Numbered from the stretch's first letter, positions 34,760 through 43,536 are shown. The stretch: 64,000 nt of DNA from Actinomadura rupiterrae (GCF_024172125.1 NZ_JAMZEA010000003.1:124001-188000), one strand, 5' to 3'. The notes: generated by a model not told the origin, from the sequence alone. Numbers and translations are program-made.

Positions 34760-36010
34760 TCATGGCGGACAGTCTCTCTGGAGTTGGTTGCGGCGGCGGG
34801 TTAGGGCGGCGGTTTCGGCGGTGTTGCCGGCTAGGTCGATGGCTTTGTCGTAGGCCGCTCGGGCTTGGTCGGACTGGCCGAGGCGGCGTAGGAGGTCGGC
34901 GCGGGTTGCGTGGTAGGCGTGGTATCCGTCGAGTTTGTCTGCGAGGCGGTCGATGGTCGCCAGGGCGACCTGCGGGCCGTCCAGTTCGGCTAGGGCGATG
35001 GCGCGGTTGAGGGCGACGATCGGAGACGGGTCGAGGCGGACGAGCTGGTCGTACAGGGCGAGGACCTGCGACCAGTCGGTGTCGCGGATGTCGCGGGCGC
35101 TGGTGTGGACGGCGTTGATCGCCGCGAGGATCTGGTAGCGGCCCGGGGCCGTCCCGGCGGCGGCCGCGGCCAGGCGTTCGCGTACCAGGCGGTGTCCTTC
35201 GGCGATCAGCGCGGTGTCCCAGGCGCCGCGGTCCTGCTCGGCGAGGGGGACGAGTTCGCCGGTGGACGAGACGCGGGAGGTCCGGCGGGCCTCGGTGAGC
35301 AGCATCAGCGCCAGGAGGCCGGCCACCTCGCCGTCCTGCGGTAGCAGGGCGCGGATCAGGCGGGTCAGGCGGATCGCCTCGGTGGTCAGGTCGTGGCGTA
35401 CCGGGTCGGTGTCGGGGCCGGTCGCGAGGTAGCCCTCGTTGAACACCAGGTACAGGACGGCCAGGACCCCGGACAGGCGGGCCGGGAGGTCCTCGGCGGA
35501 CGGCATCCGGTAGGGGATGCGGGCCGCTTTGATCTTGGCCTTCGCGCGGGTGATCCGCTGCCCCATGGCGGGCTCGGCGACCAGGAAGGTGCGGGCGATC
35601 TCCGGCACGGTCAGGCCGCCGACCATCCGCAGCGTCAGCGCCACCCGGGCCTCGGTCGCGAGCGCGGGATGGCAGCAGGTGAAGATCAGCCGGAGCCGGT
35701 CGTCGTCGATCGCGCCGAAGGGCTCGGGCGGGGTGTCGTCGTGCACCATGCGAGCCTCCTTGTGCTTGTCGTCGCGCTTACTCTCCCGGCGGATCCGGTC
35801 GATGGCCTTGCGGCTCGCGGTGGTGGTCAGCCAGGCGCCGGGGTTGGGCGGCACGCCGTCGTCCGGCCACCGCTCGACGGCGGTCGCGAACGCCTCGGCG
35901 GCCGCCTCCTCGGCGATGTCGAGATCGCCGAATTTTCTGGCCAGGCCGGCGACCACGCGCGCCCACTCCTCGCGGTGGACGCGGGTGATCGCCTCGTGGG
36001 TGTCGCTCAC
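34760..36010 (-). CDS. ECF42-type RNA polymerase sigma factor with TPR-like C-domain
   Basis: 416 residues from a GTG at 36010 that overlaps the stop of the YCII gene. Sigma region 2 reads HREEWARVVAGLARKFGDLDIAEEAAAEAF, and region 4 is LTLRMVGGLTVPEIARTFLVAEPAMGQRI. After it comes a long C-terminal extension: VLYLVFNEGYLATG, LLTEARRTSRV, RYQILAAINAVH and YHATRADLLRRLGQSDQARAAY, TPR-like at the end. This architecture together with a DGPF/YCII neighbour defines the ECF42 group. These lack an anti-sigma factor and are thought to be controlled through the extension. It is second to last in a minus-strand operon. Confidence 0.92.
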   Translation of the reverse strand: MSDTHEAITRVHREEWARVVAGLARKFGDLDIAEEAAAEAFATAVERWPDDGVPPNPGAWLTTTASRKAIDRIRRESKRDDKHKEARMVHDDTPPEPFGAIDDDRLRLIFTCCHPALATEARVALTLRMVGGLTVPEIARTFLVAEPAMGQRITRAKAKIKAARIPYRMPSAEDLPARLSGVLAVLYLVFNEGYLATGPDTDPVRHDLTTEAIRLTRLIRALLPQDGEVAGLLALMLLTEARRTSRVSSTGELVPLAEQDRGAWDTALIAEGHRLVRERLAAAAAGTAPGRYQILAAINAVHTSARDIRDTDWSQVLALYDQLVRLDPSPIVALNRAIALAELDGPQVALATIDRLADKLDGYHAYHATRADLLRRLGQSDQARAAYDKAIDLAGNTAETAALTRRRNQLQRDCPP

Positions 36011-36330
36011 TGGAACGGACGCACCTCGATCTTGCGGTCGCAGACCTTCGACGCCTCGGCCGCGAGCTTGAGCACGACGTCCAGATCGGGGGCCTCCCAG
36101 ATCCAGAAGCCGGCGAGGTACTCCTTCGACTCCAGGAACGGCCCGTCGGTGAGCACCGCCTGCTCGCCGCGGTTGTCGACGACCGTGGCCGCGTCGGTGT
36201 CGGCGAGCCCGCCCGCGAAGACCCAGTAGCCGTCCTCGATGAGCCGCTCGTTGAACACGCTGATGGCGGGCTGCCGGTCCGTGCTGCCGGGGTTGCTCTT
36301 GTCGTCGATCACGGAAACCAGGTACTGCAT
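36007..36330 (-). CDS. YCII/DGPF domain protein
   Basis: 107 residues. The ATG at 36330 has GGAGG five bases upstream. The family signature TDGPFLESKEYLAGFWI is present, with the N-terminal YLVSVIDD strand. Genes of this family nearly always sit beside ECF41/42-type sigma factors, as here with a GTGA overlap. The biochemical role is not known; small-molecule binding has been proposed. Confidence 0.92.
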   Translation of the reverse strand: MQYLVSVIDDKSNPGSTDRQPAISVFNERLIEDGYWVFAGGLADTDAATVVDNRGEQAVLTDGPFLESKEYLAGFWIWEAPDLDVVLKLAAEASKVCDRKIEVRPFQ

Positions 36331-36375
36331 TTTCGCCTCCACCTGTGTCGGTGCCTTCGTGTTCGCCGGTCTGGG

Positions 36376-36999
36376 TCAGGGCGCCGTCGGGTACTGCGGG
36401 CGCCCGGCCGGGCGGAAGGTCTGGATCGTGACACCGTTCGAGTCGACGCGCGAGTCCAGCAGGTCGAGCGCGATGTCCGGGCCGGCGTCCGGGAGCAGGC
36501 GCTTGCCCTGGCCGAGCACCACCGGGACGGTGATCAGGGTCATCTCGTCCACCAGCTCGTTCGCCAGCAGCCACTGGACCAGCGTGCCGCTGCCGTGCAC
36601 CTGCAGCTCGCCGCCCGGCTTGGCCTTCAGCTCCCGGACGGCCGTGGCGAGGTCGTCCGGCAGGACGGTCGTGCCTTCCCAGGTCGGGTCGGTGAGCGTG
36701 CCCGACGCCACGTACTTGGGCTTGGAGTTGAGCGAGCGCATGACGCGCTCCCAGCCGGGGACGTCCTTCTCGGACAGCGTGCCCCAGGATGCGTGGAACA
36801 GCTCGTAGGTCCGGCGGCCGAACAGGTACGCGTCGGCGCGCTGGTAGGCCTCGTTGATGAACTCCTGGGTCGAGCCGTCGCCCTTCCCCAGGGCCCAACC
36901 GCCGCGCTCGAACCCGTTCCGGCGGTCCTCCTCCGACGCACCGCCGTTCCCCTGGACGACGCCGTCGATGGTGACCTGGGTGATGGTCGTCAGCTTCAT
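36376..36999 (-). CDS. Dihydrofolate reductase/RibD C-domain family protein
   Basis: 207 residues from the ATG at 36999 behind GGAAGGA. The start KLTTITQVTIDGVVQGNGG, the LFGRRTYELFHASWG helix, LKAKPGGELQVHGSGTLVQWLL and VDEMTLITVPVVLGQGKRLLP are classic for the RibD_C fold that binds NADPH. It probably reduces a small substrate, but no riboflavin genes are near. It precedes the YCII gene by 45 bp, so the operon is RibD-like, YCII, ECF42, DUF6210-like. Confidence 0.9.
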   Translation of the reverse strand: MKLTTITQVTIDGVVQGNGGASEEDRRNGFERGGWALGKGDGSTQEFINEAYQRADAYLFGRRTYELFHASWGTLSEKDVPGWERVMRSLNSKPKYVASGTLTDPTWEGTTVLPDDLATAVRELKAKPGGELQVHGSGTLVQWLLANELVDEMTLITVPVVLGQGKRLLPDAGPDIALDLLDSRVDSNGVTIQTFRPAGRPQYPTAP

Positions 37000-37125
37000 G
37001 ATCGCGAATCCTTCCCCTGGGCGCCGCCCCTTGCGGCCGGCCTCACCACTGCCACGAACGCCGCCACCCCGATCCGACAGCGCCGGCCAGAGAATTTTGA
37101 ATTTCCTTGGCAGGGCGATCGCGGG

Positions 37126-37626
37126 TCAGGGGGAGGTGAGCTGCTCGCGGAGGATGTCGGCGTGGCCGGCGTGCCGGGCAAGTTCTTCGATCATGTGGAC
37201 GTAGATCCAGCGCAGGGTGACGCGGCGGTCGTCGAAGGCGATCTCGTCGTCCAGGGCGAAGCGGGCGGCGATCGCGCGCGACTCGGCGCAGGTGGCGCAG
37301 TAGGCGGCGATCACGTCCGGTATGCGGACGTCGCCGGGGACCTGCCAGCTGGCGTCCTGGCTGCTGCGCGGTCCGTCGATCTCCTCCCAGGGACGGCCGT
37401 CCAGGACGTACTGGAACCAGCTTCGCTCGTCGGCCGCGCAGTGGCTGACCAGGCCGATCGGGGTCGTGAGGGAAGGGACGAGCCGGGTCCGCGCCTGGGT
37501 TTCGTCGAGGCCGTCGAGGCCGTTGGCGATGGTGTCGCGGTAGTGATCCAGGAACGCTTCGAGGACGTCCCTCTCATTGTTAGAGGTTGTAACTGCTGCG
37601 ATACGCTCGAACGGATCCTTCACCAT
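37126..37626 (-). CDS. DinB/DUF664 family protein
   Basis: 166 residues. The four-helix fold shows RDVLEAFLDHYRDTIANGL, LVSHCAADERSWFQYVL and LRWIYVHMIEELARHAGHADIL, with histidines placed to hold a metal. Such proteins may be thiol S-transferases (mycothiol- or bacillithiol-dependent), which fits a mycothiol maker, but this is inference. It follows the monooxygenase with a 9-bp gap and precedes the RibD-like gene by 126 bp. The start could be the ATG at 37626 or the next GTG. Confidence 0.85.
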   Translation of the reverse strand: MVKDPFERIAAVTTSNNERDVLEAFLDHYRDTIANGLDGLDETQARTRLVPSLTTPIGLVSHCAADERSWFQYVLDGRPWEEIDGPRSSQDASWQVPGDVRIPDVIAAYCATCAESRAIAARFALDDEIAFDDRRVTLRWIYVHMIEELARHAGHADILREQLTSP

Positions 37627-37635
37627 GGAGCGAAG

Positions 37636-39141
37636 CTACCGCGGTGTCGCGCTCGTTCCGGAGTATGCGTAGTCGTCCAGGGGGAAGCTTCGGCTGCGGC
37701 GTCTCGCGGGAGCGGTGTTGATCGGGCGCAGCCAGGGGGCGTCGCCGTGCTCGTCGAAGTAGTAGCTGTTGGCGTCCGCGCAGTTGCCGTTGAAGAAGAC
37801 GGTGTCGGGCATGCGGCTCGCGATCCACGCCATGTACTCGTCGTGCGCGTCCTGGCGGACCTCGACGCGGGTGGCGCGGCGGCGGCGCGACTCGCCCAGG
37901 ACGCGGATGACGTGCGGGACGACGGCGTCGATCATCTGGAACCAGGAGAGCCCGACGTTCCCGTAAGGGCCGGGGACGAGGAAGAGGTTCGGGAAGCCCG
38001 GAACGGCGACGCCTTCGTAGGCCTGCCGGCGGTTGCGGCTCCAGAAGTCGGACAGCTCGCCGCCGTCGCGTCCGACGATCGGGAACGTGATGTCGAAAAG
38101 TTTGAAGCCGGTGGCGAGGATGAGCGTGTCGGCGGCGTGCTCGACGCCGTCCCTGTCGCGGACGCCCGACGGCGTGACCCGGTCGATCCCCGCTGTCACC
38201 AGGTCGACGTTGGGACGGGTGAACGTCCGCCAGTAGGTGTTCGAGAAGGACGGCCGCTTGCAGCCGAAGCCGTACTGCGGGCGCAGCTTCTTCCGAAGTT
38301 TCCGATCACGGACCTGGACGCGCAGGTGCAGCAGGGAGAGCCGCTCCACGACGTCCACCATGGGCTTGGACCTGCGGTGGTGGACGACACCGGTGACCAG
38401 CGCCTCCACGAACGCGGTCGTGACCAGGCGGCACAGCCGGTGCAGCGGCGGGAAGGCCCGGATCAGCGCCTGCAGCGGGCGCGGGACGGGCGGGTTGAAC
38501 TTCGGGAAGACCCAGATCGGCGTCCGCTGGAACACGGTCAGCCGCGTGGAAACATCCGCGATCTCAGGGATGAGCTGGAGCGCCGTCGCGCCCGTCCCGA
38601 CGACCGCGACGCGCCTGCCGCTCAGGTCGTGGTCGTGGTCCCAGCGGGCGGTGTGCATGACGTGGCCCTGGAACTCGTCCAGGCCGTCCAGGGACGGGAC
38701 GCTCGGCGTGCTCAGCGCGCCCTGGCAGGAGAGCAGGTACCGGCAGGTCAGCTCGGTGCCGTCCGCGAGCGAGATGCGCCAGTGGTCGCCCGCCTCGTCG
38801 AACTTCGCGCCGGTCACCGTGCTGTTCAGGCGCAGGTGCGGACGCAGCCCGAACTGCTCCACGACGCCGTCCGCGTACTGCTTGATCTCGCGCCCGGACG
38901 GGTAGAGCCGCGACCAGTCCGCGCGCGGCGCGAAGCCGAACGAGTAGGTGAACGCCGGAATGTCCACGGCGAGCCCGGGATAGGTGTTGTCGCGCCACGT
39001 CCCGCCGATGTCGGCGGCCTTCTCCAGCAGGACGAAGCCCTCGATACCGGCCCGTTTCAGGGCGATCGCGAGCCCGATCCCCGCGAACCCCGCCCCGACC
39101 ACGATCGCCTCGTGCTCGGGCCCCTGCGCCGCCACGGCCAT
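37636..39141 (-). CDS. Flavin-containing Baeyer-Villiger-type monooxygenase
   Basis: 501 residues from the ATG at 39141 behind GGAGGCGGAG. FAD motif GAGFAGIGLAIALKRAG, then GGTWRDNTYPGLAVDIP, the Baeyer-Villiger fingerprint FQGHVMHTARW, and the NADP motif VVGTGATALQLIPEI. The C-terminal ATGFKLFD motif is also typical. It uses NADPH and oxygen to insert oxygen into ketones or to oxidise heteroatoms. The usual fingerprint ends in W-P/D, and here it is WDHD. Substrate unknown. The DinB gene follows 9 bp behind. Confidence 0.92.
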   Translation of the reverse strand: MAVAAQGPEHEAIVVGAGFAGIGLAIALKRAGIEGFVLLEKAADIGGTWRDNTYPGLAVDIPAFTYSFGFAPRADWSRLYPSGREIKQYADGVVEQFGLRPHLRLNSTVTGAKFDEAGDHWRISLADGTELTCRYLLSCQGALSTPSVPSLDGLDEFQGHVMHTARWDHDHDLSGRRVAVVGTGATALQLIPEIADVSTRLTVFQRTPIWVFPKFNPPVPRPLQALIRAFPPLHRLCRLVTTAFVEALVTGVVHHRRSKPMVDVVERLSLLHLRVQVRDRKLRKKLRPQYGFGCKRPSFSNTYWRTFTRPNVDLVTAGIDRVTPSGVRDRDGVEHAADTLILATGFKLFDITFPIVGRDGGELSDFWSRNRRQAYEGVAVPGFPNLFLVPGPYGNVGLSWFQMIDAVVPHVIRVLGESRRRRATRVEVRQDAHDEYMAWIASRMPDTVFFNGNCADANSYYFDEHGDAPWLRPINTAPARRRSRSFPLDDYAYSGTSATPR

Positions 39142-39240
39142 CTCCGCCTCCCGCCACGCCTATTGGACGCGCTGTCCACTAGACGTCGCACGACACGCTA
39201 GACGCGACCTCCCGTCCCGTCAACGCCCCCAGCACGCCCA

Positions 39241-39480
39241 ACGCCCCGGCGCGTGGCCGCTCGGCACCCCGGCGCTCGGCGCCTCGGCGCTCGGCGCGTG
39301 GCCGCTCGGCGCCCCGGCGCGTGGCCGCTCGGCGCCCGGCGCGTGGCCGCTCGGCGCCCGGCGCGTGGCCGCTCGGCGCCCCGGCGCATGGGCGCTCGGC
39401 GCGTGAGCGCTCGGCGCGTGCCCGCTCGGCGCGTGGGGGGCTTGGCCTCGGCGCGTGGGGGCTTGGCCTCGGCGTGTGGG
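39241..39480. repeat. Decayed tandem repeat, about 15-22-bp units
   Basis: About a dozen units based on CGGCGCGTGGCCGCTCGGCG. They fill nearly the whole gap between two minus-strand genes, 39142-39517. No gene is visible. Confidence 0.85.
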
Positions 39481-39517
39481 GCTTCGGGGTGGTGCGCCGG
39501 GGGTGGGAGCGGTTGGG

Positions 39518-40825
39518 TCAGGGCTTTGTGGTGCGGATCAGGTCGCGGTACCAGGCGAAGGATGCTTTGGGGGTTCGCTTCAGGGTTTCGTAGTCGACGT
39601 GCACGAGGCCGAAGCGCTGGCGGAAGCCTTCGGACCATTCCCAGTTGTCGAGCAGGGACCAGACGAAGTAGCCGCGGACGTCCACGCCCTCGTCCATAGC
39701 GGAACGGACGGCGCGGATGTGGCCGTCCAGGTACTCGATGCGGCGTGCGTCGTCCTGCGGGTCGTCGTAGGAGCAGCCGTTCTCGGTGATGAGGACGGGC
39801 GGGAGCCGGTCGGCGTAGCGGTTGCGCAGGGAGACGAGGAGGTCGCGCAGGCCCGCGGGGACGACCGGCCAGTCGAAGTCGGTGTGCGGGTAGCCCTCGA
39901 TGTCGTGCAGCTCGAACGGCAGGTCGGCGGGGAGCTTGATGCCTGCGTAGGTGGATTCGCCCGGCTTCGGGATGCCGACAAGGGATGGGTTGTAGTAGTT
40001 GATCCCGTACCAGTCGATCGGGGACGAGATGACCGACAGGTCGTCCTCGACAGGGCCGGGCATCGCCTCGGCGAAGCCGTCCGGGTAGCGGCCGGTGAGG
40101 ACCGGGTCGGCGAAGAGCCAGTTCATGATGCCGTCGTAGAGGTCGGCGGCGAAGCGGTCCTCGTCGGTGTCGCTCGCCGTCCAGACCGGCGTGTGGGACA
40201 TCGCGACGCCGATCTGCTCCGCGCCGGCCGCGCGCAGCGCCTGGACGGCCTTGCCGTGCCCGAGCAGCAGGTGGTGCGCGACGGGCAGCGCGTCGAAGAC
40301 CAGCTCCAGGCCGGGCGCGTGCTCGCCGATGGCGTGGCCGAGCAGGGTGACCTCGGCGGGCTCGTTGATCGTGATCCAGCGCGGGACGCGGTCCTTGAGG
40401 CGTTCGGCGACGACGGCGGCGTACTCGGCGAACCGGTCGGCCGTGTTCCGGTCCTGCCAGGAGAGCGAGGTCGGCGTGTCCCAATGGAAGAGGGTCGGCA
40501 CGGGCGTGATGCCGTGCGCGGCCAGCTCGTCCACCAGGCGGTCGTAGAAGTCGAGGCCGCGCTGGTTGATCTCGCCCGCACCGGACGGCAGGACGCGCGG
40601 CCACGAGATCGAGAAGCGGTAGGCGTCGACGCCGAGCTCGGCGAGCAGCGCGACGTCCTCGCGGTAGCGCTCGTAGTGGCCGGTCGCGACGCGCGCGTCC
40701 GAGCCGTCCCTGGCGGTCCGCGCGTCCCAGACGGACGGCCCGCGCCCGTCGGCGTCGAACGCGCCCTCGATCTGGAGCGCCGAGGTGGACACGCCCCACA
40801 GGAAGTCCGAAGGAAAGCTGCTCAC
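39518..40825 (-). CDS. GH1 beta-glucosidase
   Basis: 435 residues from a GTG at 40825. The GH1 start FPSDFLWGVSTSALQIEGAF, the acid/base ITINEPAEV (Glu155), the nucleophile VLITENGCS (Glu348) and the C-terminal RGYFVWSLLDNWEWSEGF are all present. No signal peptide, so the enzyme is cytosolic and acts on imported beta-glucosides. There is no sugar transporter or LacI gene beside it. The 3' gap is full of repeats. Confidence 0.94.
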   Translation of the reverse strand: MSSFPSDFLWGVSTSALQIEGAFDADGRGPSVWDARTARDGSDARVATGHYERYREDVALLAELGVDAYRFSISWPRVLPSGAGEINQRGLDFYDRLVDELAAHGITPVPTLFHWDTPTSLSWQDRNTADRFAEYAAVVAERLKDRVPRWITINEPAEVTLLGHAIGEHAPGLELVFDALPVAHHLLLGHGKAVQALRAAGAEQIGVAMSHTPVWTASDTDEDRFAADLYDGIMNWLFADPVLTGRYPDGFAEAMPGPVEDDLSVISSPIDWYGINYYNPSLVGIPKPGESTYAGIKLPADLPFELHDIEGYPHTDFDWPVVPAGLRDLLVSLRNRYADRLPPVLITENGCSYDDPQDDARRIEYLDGHIRAVRSAMDEGVDVRGYFVWSLLDNWEWSEGFRQRFGLVHVDYETLKRTPKASFAWYRDLIRTTKP

Positions 40826-40924
40826 GCGCGCACCCTATCCCCAAACGCAAGAAATATTCACGTTTCGCCCGCAAGATCGCCCCAACCACGTGGCATCCCG
40901 CCGCCGGTCGCGATGGGCGGGGGG

Positions 40925-41647
40925 CTAGGGGTTGGCAGAGGTGGGGGTTTTGGGGATTCGGGTGGCCAGGCCGTCCAGGACGCAGGCGAGGCCGATCTCG
41001 AAGGCGGCCTTGGGAGAGAGGTCGTCGGCCTCGACGACGCGGCGGGCGAAGTGGGGGTAGTCGCCGCTTTCGACGACCTCGCGGATGTAGGGGCCCACGC
41101 TCGCGCGCCACTCGGACTCGGTCATCCCGGTGCGGCGGGACGCCTGGGCCTCGGCGACCTCGCCGCCCGCCGCGCCGAGGACGTAGGCGGTCACCGTGTC
41201 GACGGCGAGGGCGGCGAGCGTCGCATCGGACGTCAGTTGCGCGGCGGCCGCGAGGACGGCGTCGTACTGGCGCAGCGCGTTCGGGCCGAGCGCCGGGCGG
41301 CCGGTCAGCTCGGCGCCGAGCCACGGATGCCGCACCAGGAGGGCGCGCAGCCGTCGGGCGGAGGCGGAGAGGTCGGCGCGCCAGTCGCCGGACGGCCCGG
41401 GCGGCACGTCCTCGCCCTGGACGGCGTCGATCATCAGGTCGAGCAGCTCGTCGCGGCTCGCGACGTACCGGTAGAGGGACGCCGTCCCGGACCCGAGATC
41501 CTTCGCGACGCGCCGCATCGTGACCGCGTCGGCGCCCTCGGCGTCGGCGACCGCGACGGCATGCGCCACGAACCGCTCCACGCTCGGCGCCTGGCGGCGC
41601 GGGGCGCGCCGCTCCTTCGTCCACACCAGACCGTCCATTGCGAACAT
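40925..41647 (-). CDS. TetR family regulator (TetR_C_1 type)
   Basis: 240 residues from the ATG at 41647, with AGGGA four bases upstream; an ATG at 41638 is an alternative. The DNA-binding domain is VERFVAHAVAVADAEGADAV, TMRRVAKDLGSGTASLYRYVASRDELLDLM. The C-domain with WRADLSASARRLRALLVRHPWLG is the type found in tetracycline-repressor relatives. It is divergent from the flavin monooxygenase at 41707 and very probably controls it via the inverted repeat between them. Confidence 0.9.
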   Translation of the reverse strand: MFAMDGLVWTKERRAPRRQAPSVERFVAHAVAVADAEGADAVTMRRVAKDLGSGTASLYRYVASRDELLDLMIDAVQGEDVPPGPSGDWRADLSASARRLRALLVRHPWLGAELTGRPALGPNALRQYDAVLAAAAQLTSDATLAALAVDTVTAYVLGAAGGEVAEAQASRRTGMTESEWRASVGPYIREVVESGDYPHFARRVVEADDLSPKAAFEIGLACVLDGLATRIPKTPTSANP

Positions 41648-41655
41648 CGTATCCC

Positions 41656-41696
41656 TGTGGCTACGGTGTATCCATTACGGAAACGCTGTAGCCACA
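41656..41696. promoter_or_regulatory. 41-bp inverted repeat, probable TetR operator
   Basis: Outer arms TGTGGCTAC and GTAGCCACA are perfect. Inward the symmetry continues with few mismatches (GGTGTATCC against GGAAACGCT) to the centre. The site fills most of the 59-bp gap between the two divergent starts, so one bound regulator could block both genes. Confidence 0.75.
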
Positions 41697-41706
41697 AGGG
41701 GGCAAC

Positions 41707-43536
41707 ATGATTCTGGTCGCCGGAGCCGGGACGGTCGGGCTGTCCGCCGCGCTCTTCCTCGTCCACCACGGCATGGAGGTGATGGTCGTCGAGCGGCGCG
41801 AGGGGCCGGACGTGCATCCGCGCGCCACCGGCGTCGGCCCGCGCACCGCCGAGCTCTTCCGCGAGGCCGGCATCCAGGACGCCGTGAACGCCGCTGCCAT
41901 CGAGATGACGACCGGCCTCGGCAAGATCACAGCACCGACCCTGGCGTCCGCCGATCTGAAGGCCCTGGCCGCCGCCGCACCGCCGCGCCCCGTCCAGGTG
42001 GCGAACCGTTTCGGCGCCTTCTCCCCCGCCGCGCTCCGCGGCATCTGCCCCCAGAACCGCCTGGACGAAGTGCTCCTGAAGGCCGTCCTCGACCGCGGCG
42101 TCAAGGTCGCCTACTCGACCGCCCTGACCTCCTTCACGCAGGACGCGACAGGCGTGACCGCAACCCTTGAGGCGGCTGGAGGCGAAGGCGCCTCGGCGTC
42201 GGACGCGGCTTGGCGGCGGGAAGGTGAGCCCCGGCATCCGGAAGTTGCCGCTTGGCGGCGGGAAGGTGCGGCTCGGCAGCGCGAGAGCGCAACTCTGCGT
42301 CGGGAGACTGCGGCTCGGCGGCCAGAGGACGCGGCTCGCGGGCCGGTGGACTCGGCTCGCGGGCCGGAGGACTCGGCTCGGCGGCCAGAGGACGCGGCTC
42401 GGGGCCGGGAAGGTGCGGCTCGACAGCACGAGGACGCGGCCCTGGGGCGGGAGGACGCGGCCCTGGCGGCCCTGGGGCGGGAGGACGCGGCCCTGGGACG
42501 GGAGGACGCGGCTCTCGGGCGGGAGGTTGTTCGGGCGGAGTATCTCGTGGCGGCGGACGGGGCGCGGAGTGGTGTTCGCGAGGCGCTCGGGATCGGGGTG
42601 TCCGGGCCCGGCGCGCTCGGGGACGCGTTGATGAACATCCTGTTCGAGGCCGATCTCAGTCCGTACACGCGCGGCCATTCGTTCGTCAATTGCGGGACGG
42701 ACGCGGGGATGCTGATGACGATCGACGGCGAGCGGACGTGGGTCCTGCACGTCCGGCGCGAGGACGGCATGACCGGCGCGCGCTGCCGCGAGCTGGTCCG
42801 AGCAGCCGTCGGGGACGACGGGCTCGACGTCAACGTGATCGGCGCGCAGCCGTGGCGGGTGCGCGGGCAGCTCGCCGACCGCTTCCGGGACGGGCGCGTC
42901 CTGCTGGCCGGGGACGCGGCGCACACCGTCCCGCCGCTCGGCGCGTTCGGCATGAACACCGGTGTCGCCGACGCGCACAACCTCGCCTGGAAAATCGCCG
43001 CCGTGGTGGACGGGACCGCCGGGCCCGGCCTGCTCGACACCTACGAGGCGGAGCGCCGCCCGGTCGGCGCGCTGGCGCTGGAGCAGTCCCTCGTCCGGCT
43101 GACCGATCCGCGGTTGCACTGGGGGACGGGCCCGGAGGCCGCCGCAGCACGCGCCGAAGCCGGGGCGGTCAACGCGCCGATCGTGCACCTCGGCTACCGG
43201 TACGACTCGTCCGCGATCACCGACGCGTGCACTGACCTGCCGTCCACCGAGGATCTCGTCCTGGACGGCTCCCCCGGCTCCCGCGTCCCGCACCTGTGGG
43301 TCGAGGACGGCGTCTCGACACTCGATCTCGTCGCGTCCCGCTTCACGGTCTTCACCAACACCGAAGAATGGGTGAAAGCCGCCGAATCCGCCGACCTCGC
43401 CGCCTACCGGATCGAGGCCGAGTGGCTGCCCGAAAACGGCATGCTCCTCGTCCGCCCGGACGGCTTCGTCGCCTTCCGCACCTCCGACCCGTCCACCGAC
43501 CTGGGCAAGGTGATGCGCCGGCTCCTGGCGAGTTGA
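41707..43536 (+). CDS. FAD-dependent aromatic monooxygenase with 120-residue repeat insertion
   Basis: 609 residues from the ATG at 41707 behind AGGGGG. It has the PHBH-type fold: MILVAGAGTVGLSAALFL, the ADGARSGVREALG motif, and LLAGDAAHTVPPLGAFGMNT with GVADAHNLAWK, then a thioredoxin-like C-domain. Between VTATLE (near 155) and AEYLVAADG (near 277), where relatives have about ten residues, lie about 120 residues of seven-residue repeats such as AARGPED. The insertion falls at a surface loop, so the enzyme may still fold. The divergent TetR gene suggests induction by its substrate. Relatives hydroxylate polyketides, rifamycins or phenols. Confidence 0.88.
   Translation: MILVAGAGTVGLSAALFLVHHGMEVMVVERREGPDVHPRATGVGPRTAELFREAGIQDAVNAAAIEMTTGLGKITAPTLASADLKALAAAAPPRPVQVANRFGAFSPAALRGICPQNRLDEVLLKAVLDRGVKVAYSTALTSFTQDATGVTATLEAAGGEGASASDAAWRREGEPRHPEVAAWRREGAARQRESATLRRETAARRPEDAARGPVDSARGPEDSARRPEDAARGREGAARQHEDAALGREDAALAALGREDAALGREDAALGREVVRAEYLVAADGARSGVREALGIGVSGPGALGDALMNILFEADLSPYTRGHSFVNCGTDAGMLMTIDGERTWVLHVRREDGMTGARCRELVRAAVGDDGLDVNVIGAQPWRVRGQLADRFRDGRVLLAGDAAHTVPPLGAFGMNTGVADAHNLAWKIAAVVDGTAGPGLLDTYEAERRPVGALALEQSLVRLTDPRLHWGTGPEAAAARAEAGAVNAPIVHLGYRYDSSAITDACTDLPSTEDLVLDGSPGSRVPHLWVEDGVSTLDLVASRFTVFTNTEEWVKAAESADLAAYRIEAEWLPENGMLLVRPDGFVAFRTSDPSTDLGKVMRRLLAS
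42169..42531 (+). repeat. In-frame 21-bp tandem repeat inside a monooxygenase gene
   Basis: About 17 degenerate units based on GCGGCTCGGCGGCCAGAGGA plus C. Each encodes seven residues of the form (A/S)A(R/L)(R/G)(P/R)E(D/G). The 3' units are more alike (GCGGCCCTGGGACGGGAGGA), pointing to the more recent end. All length changes visible keep the frame. Confidence 0.92.

Larger units (their letters stand above)
33414..34763 (-). pseudogene. DUF6210-like protein gene interrupted by IS copy 3
   Basis: Joining 34763-34704 to 33779-33414 (removing the element and one ATA duplicate) gives 141 residues: MTDRRYVFLDPDGMADGWFY, then VVVEAKTGVFYQQQYGGTAC and onward to a C-terminal GILLWYNSD. The YQQQYGGTACRQ motif is what I associate with DUF6210, a small protein family of unknown function. 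The ATG overlaps the stop of the ECF42 sigma gene by four bases (ATGA), so it was the last gene of that operon. The element splits it after codon 20, which should abolish the product. Confidence 0.8.

Noticed and set aside
1..43536. Secondary-metabolite cluster (AfsR regulator, several monooxygenases, methyltransferases, glycosyltransferase)
   Set aside because: No polyketide, peptide, terpene or other core synthase is present, and the genes lie in separate regulated units rather than one cluster.
41707..43536. Monooxygenase as a pseudogene because of the insertion
   Set aside because: The reading frame is intact over all 609 residues, and both flanking domains keep their FAD motifs.
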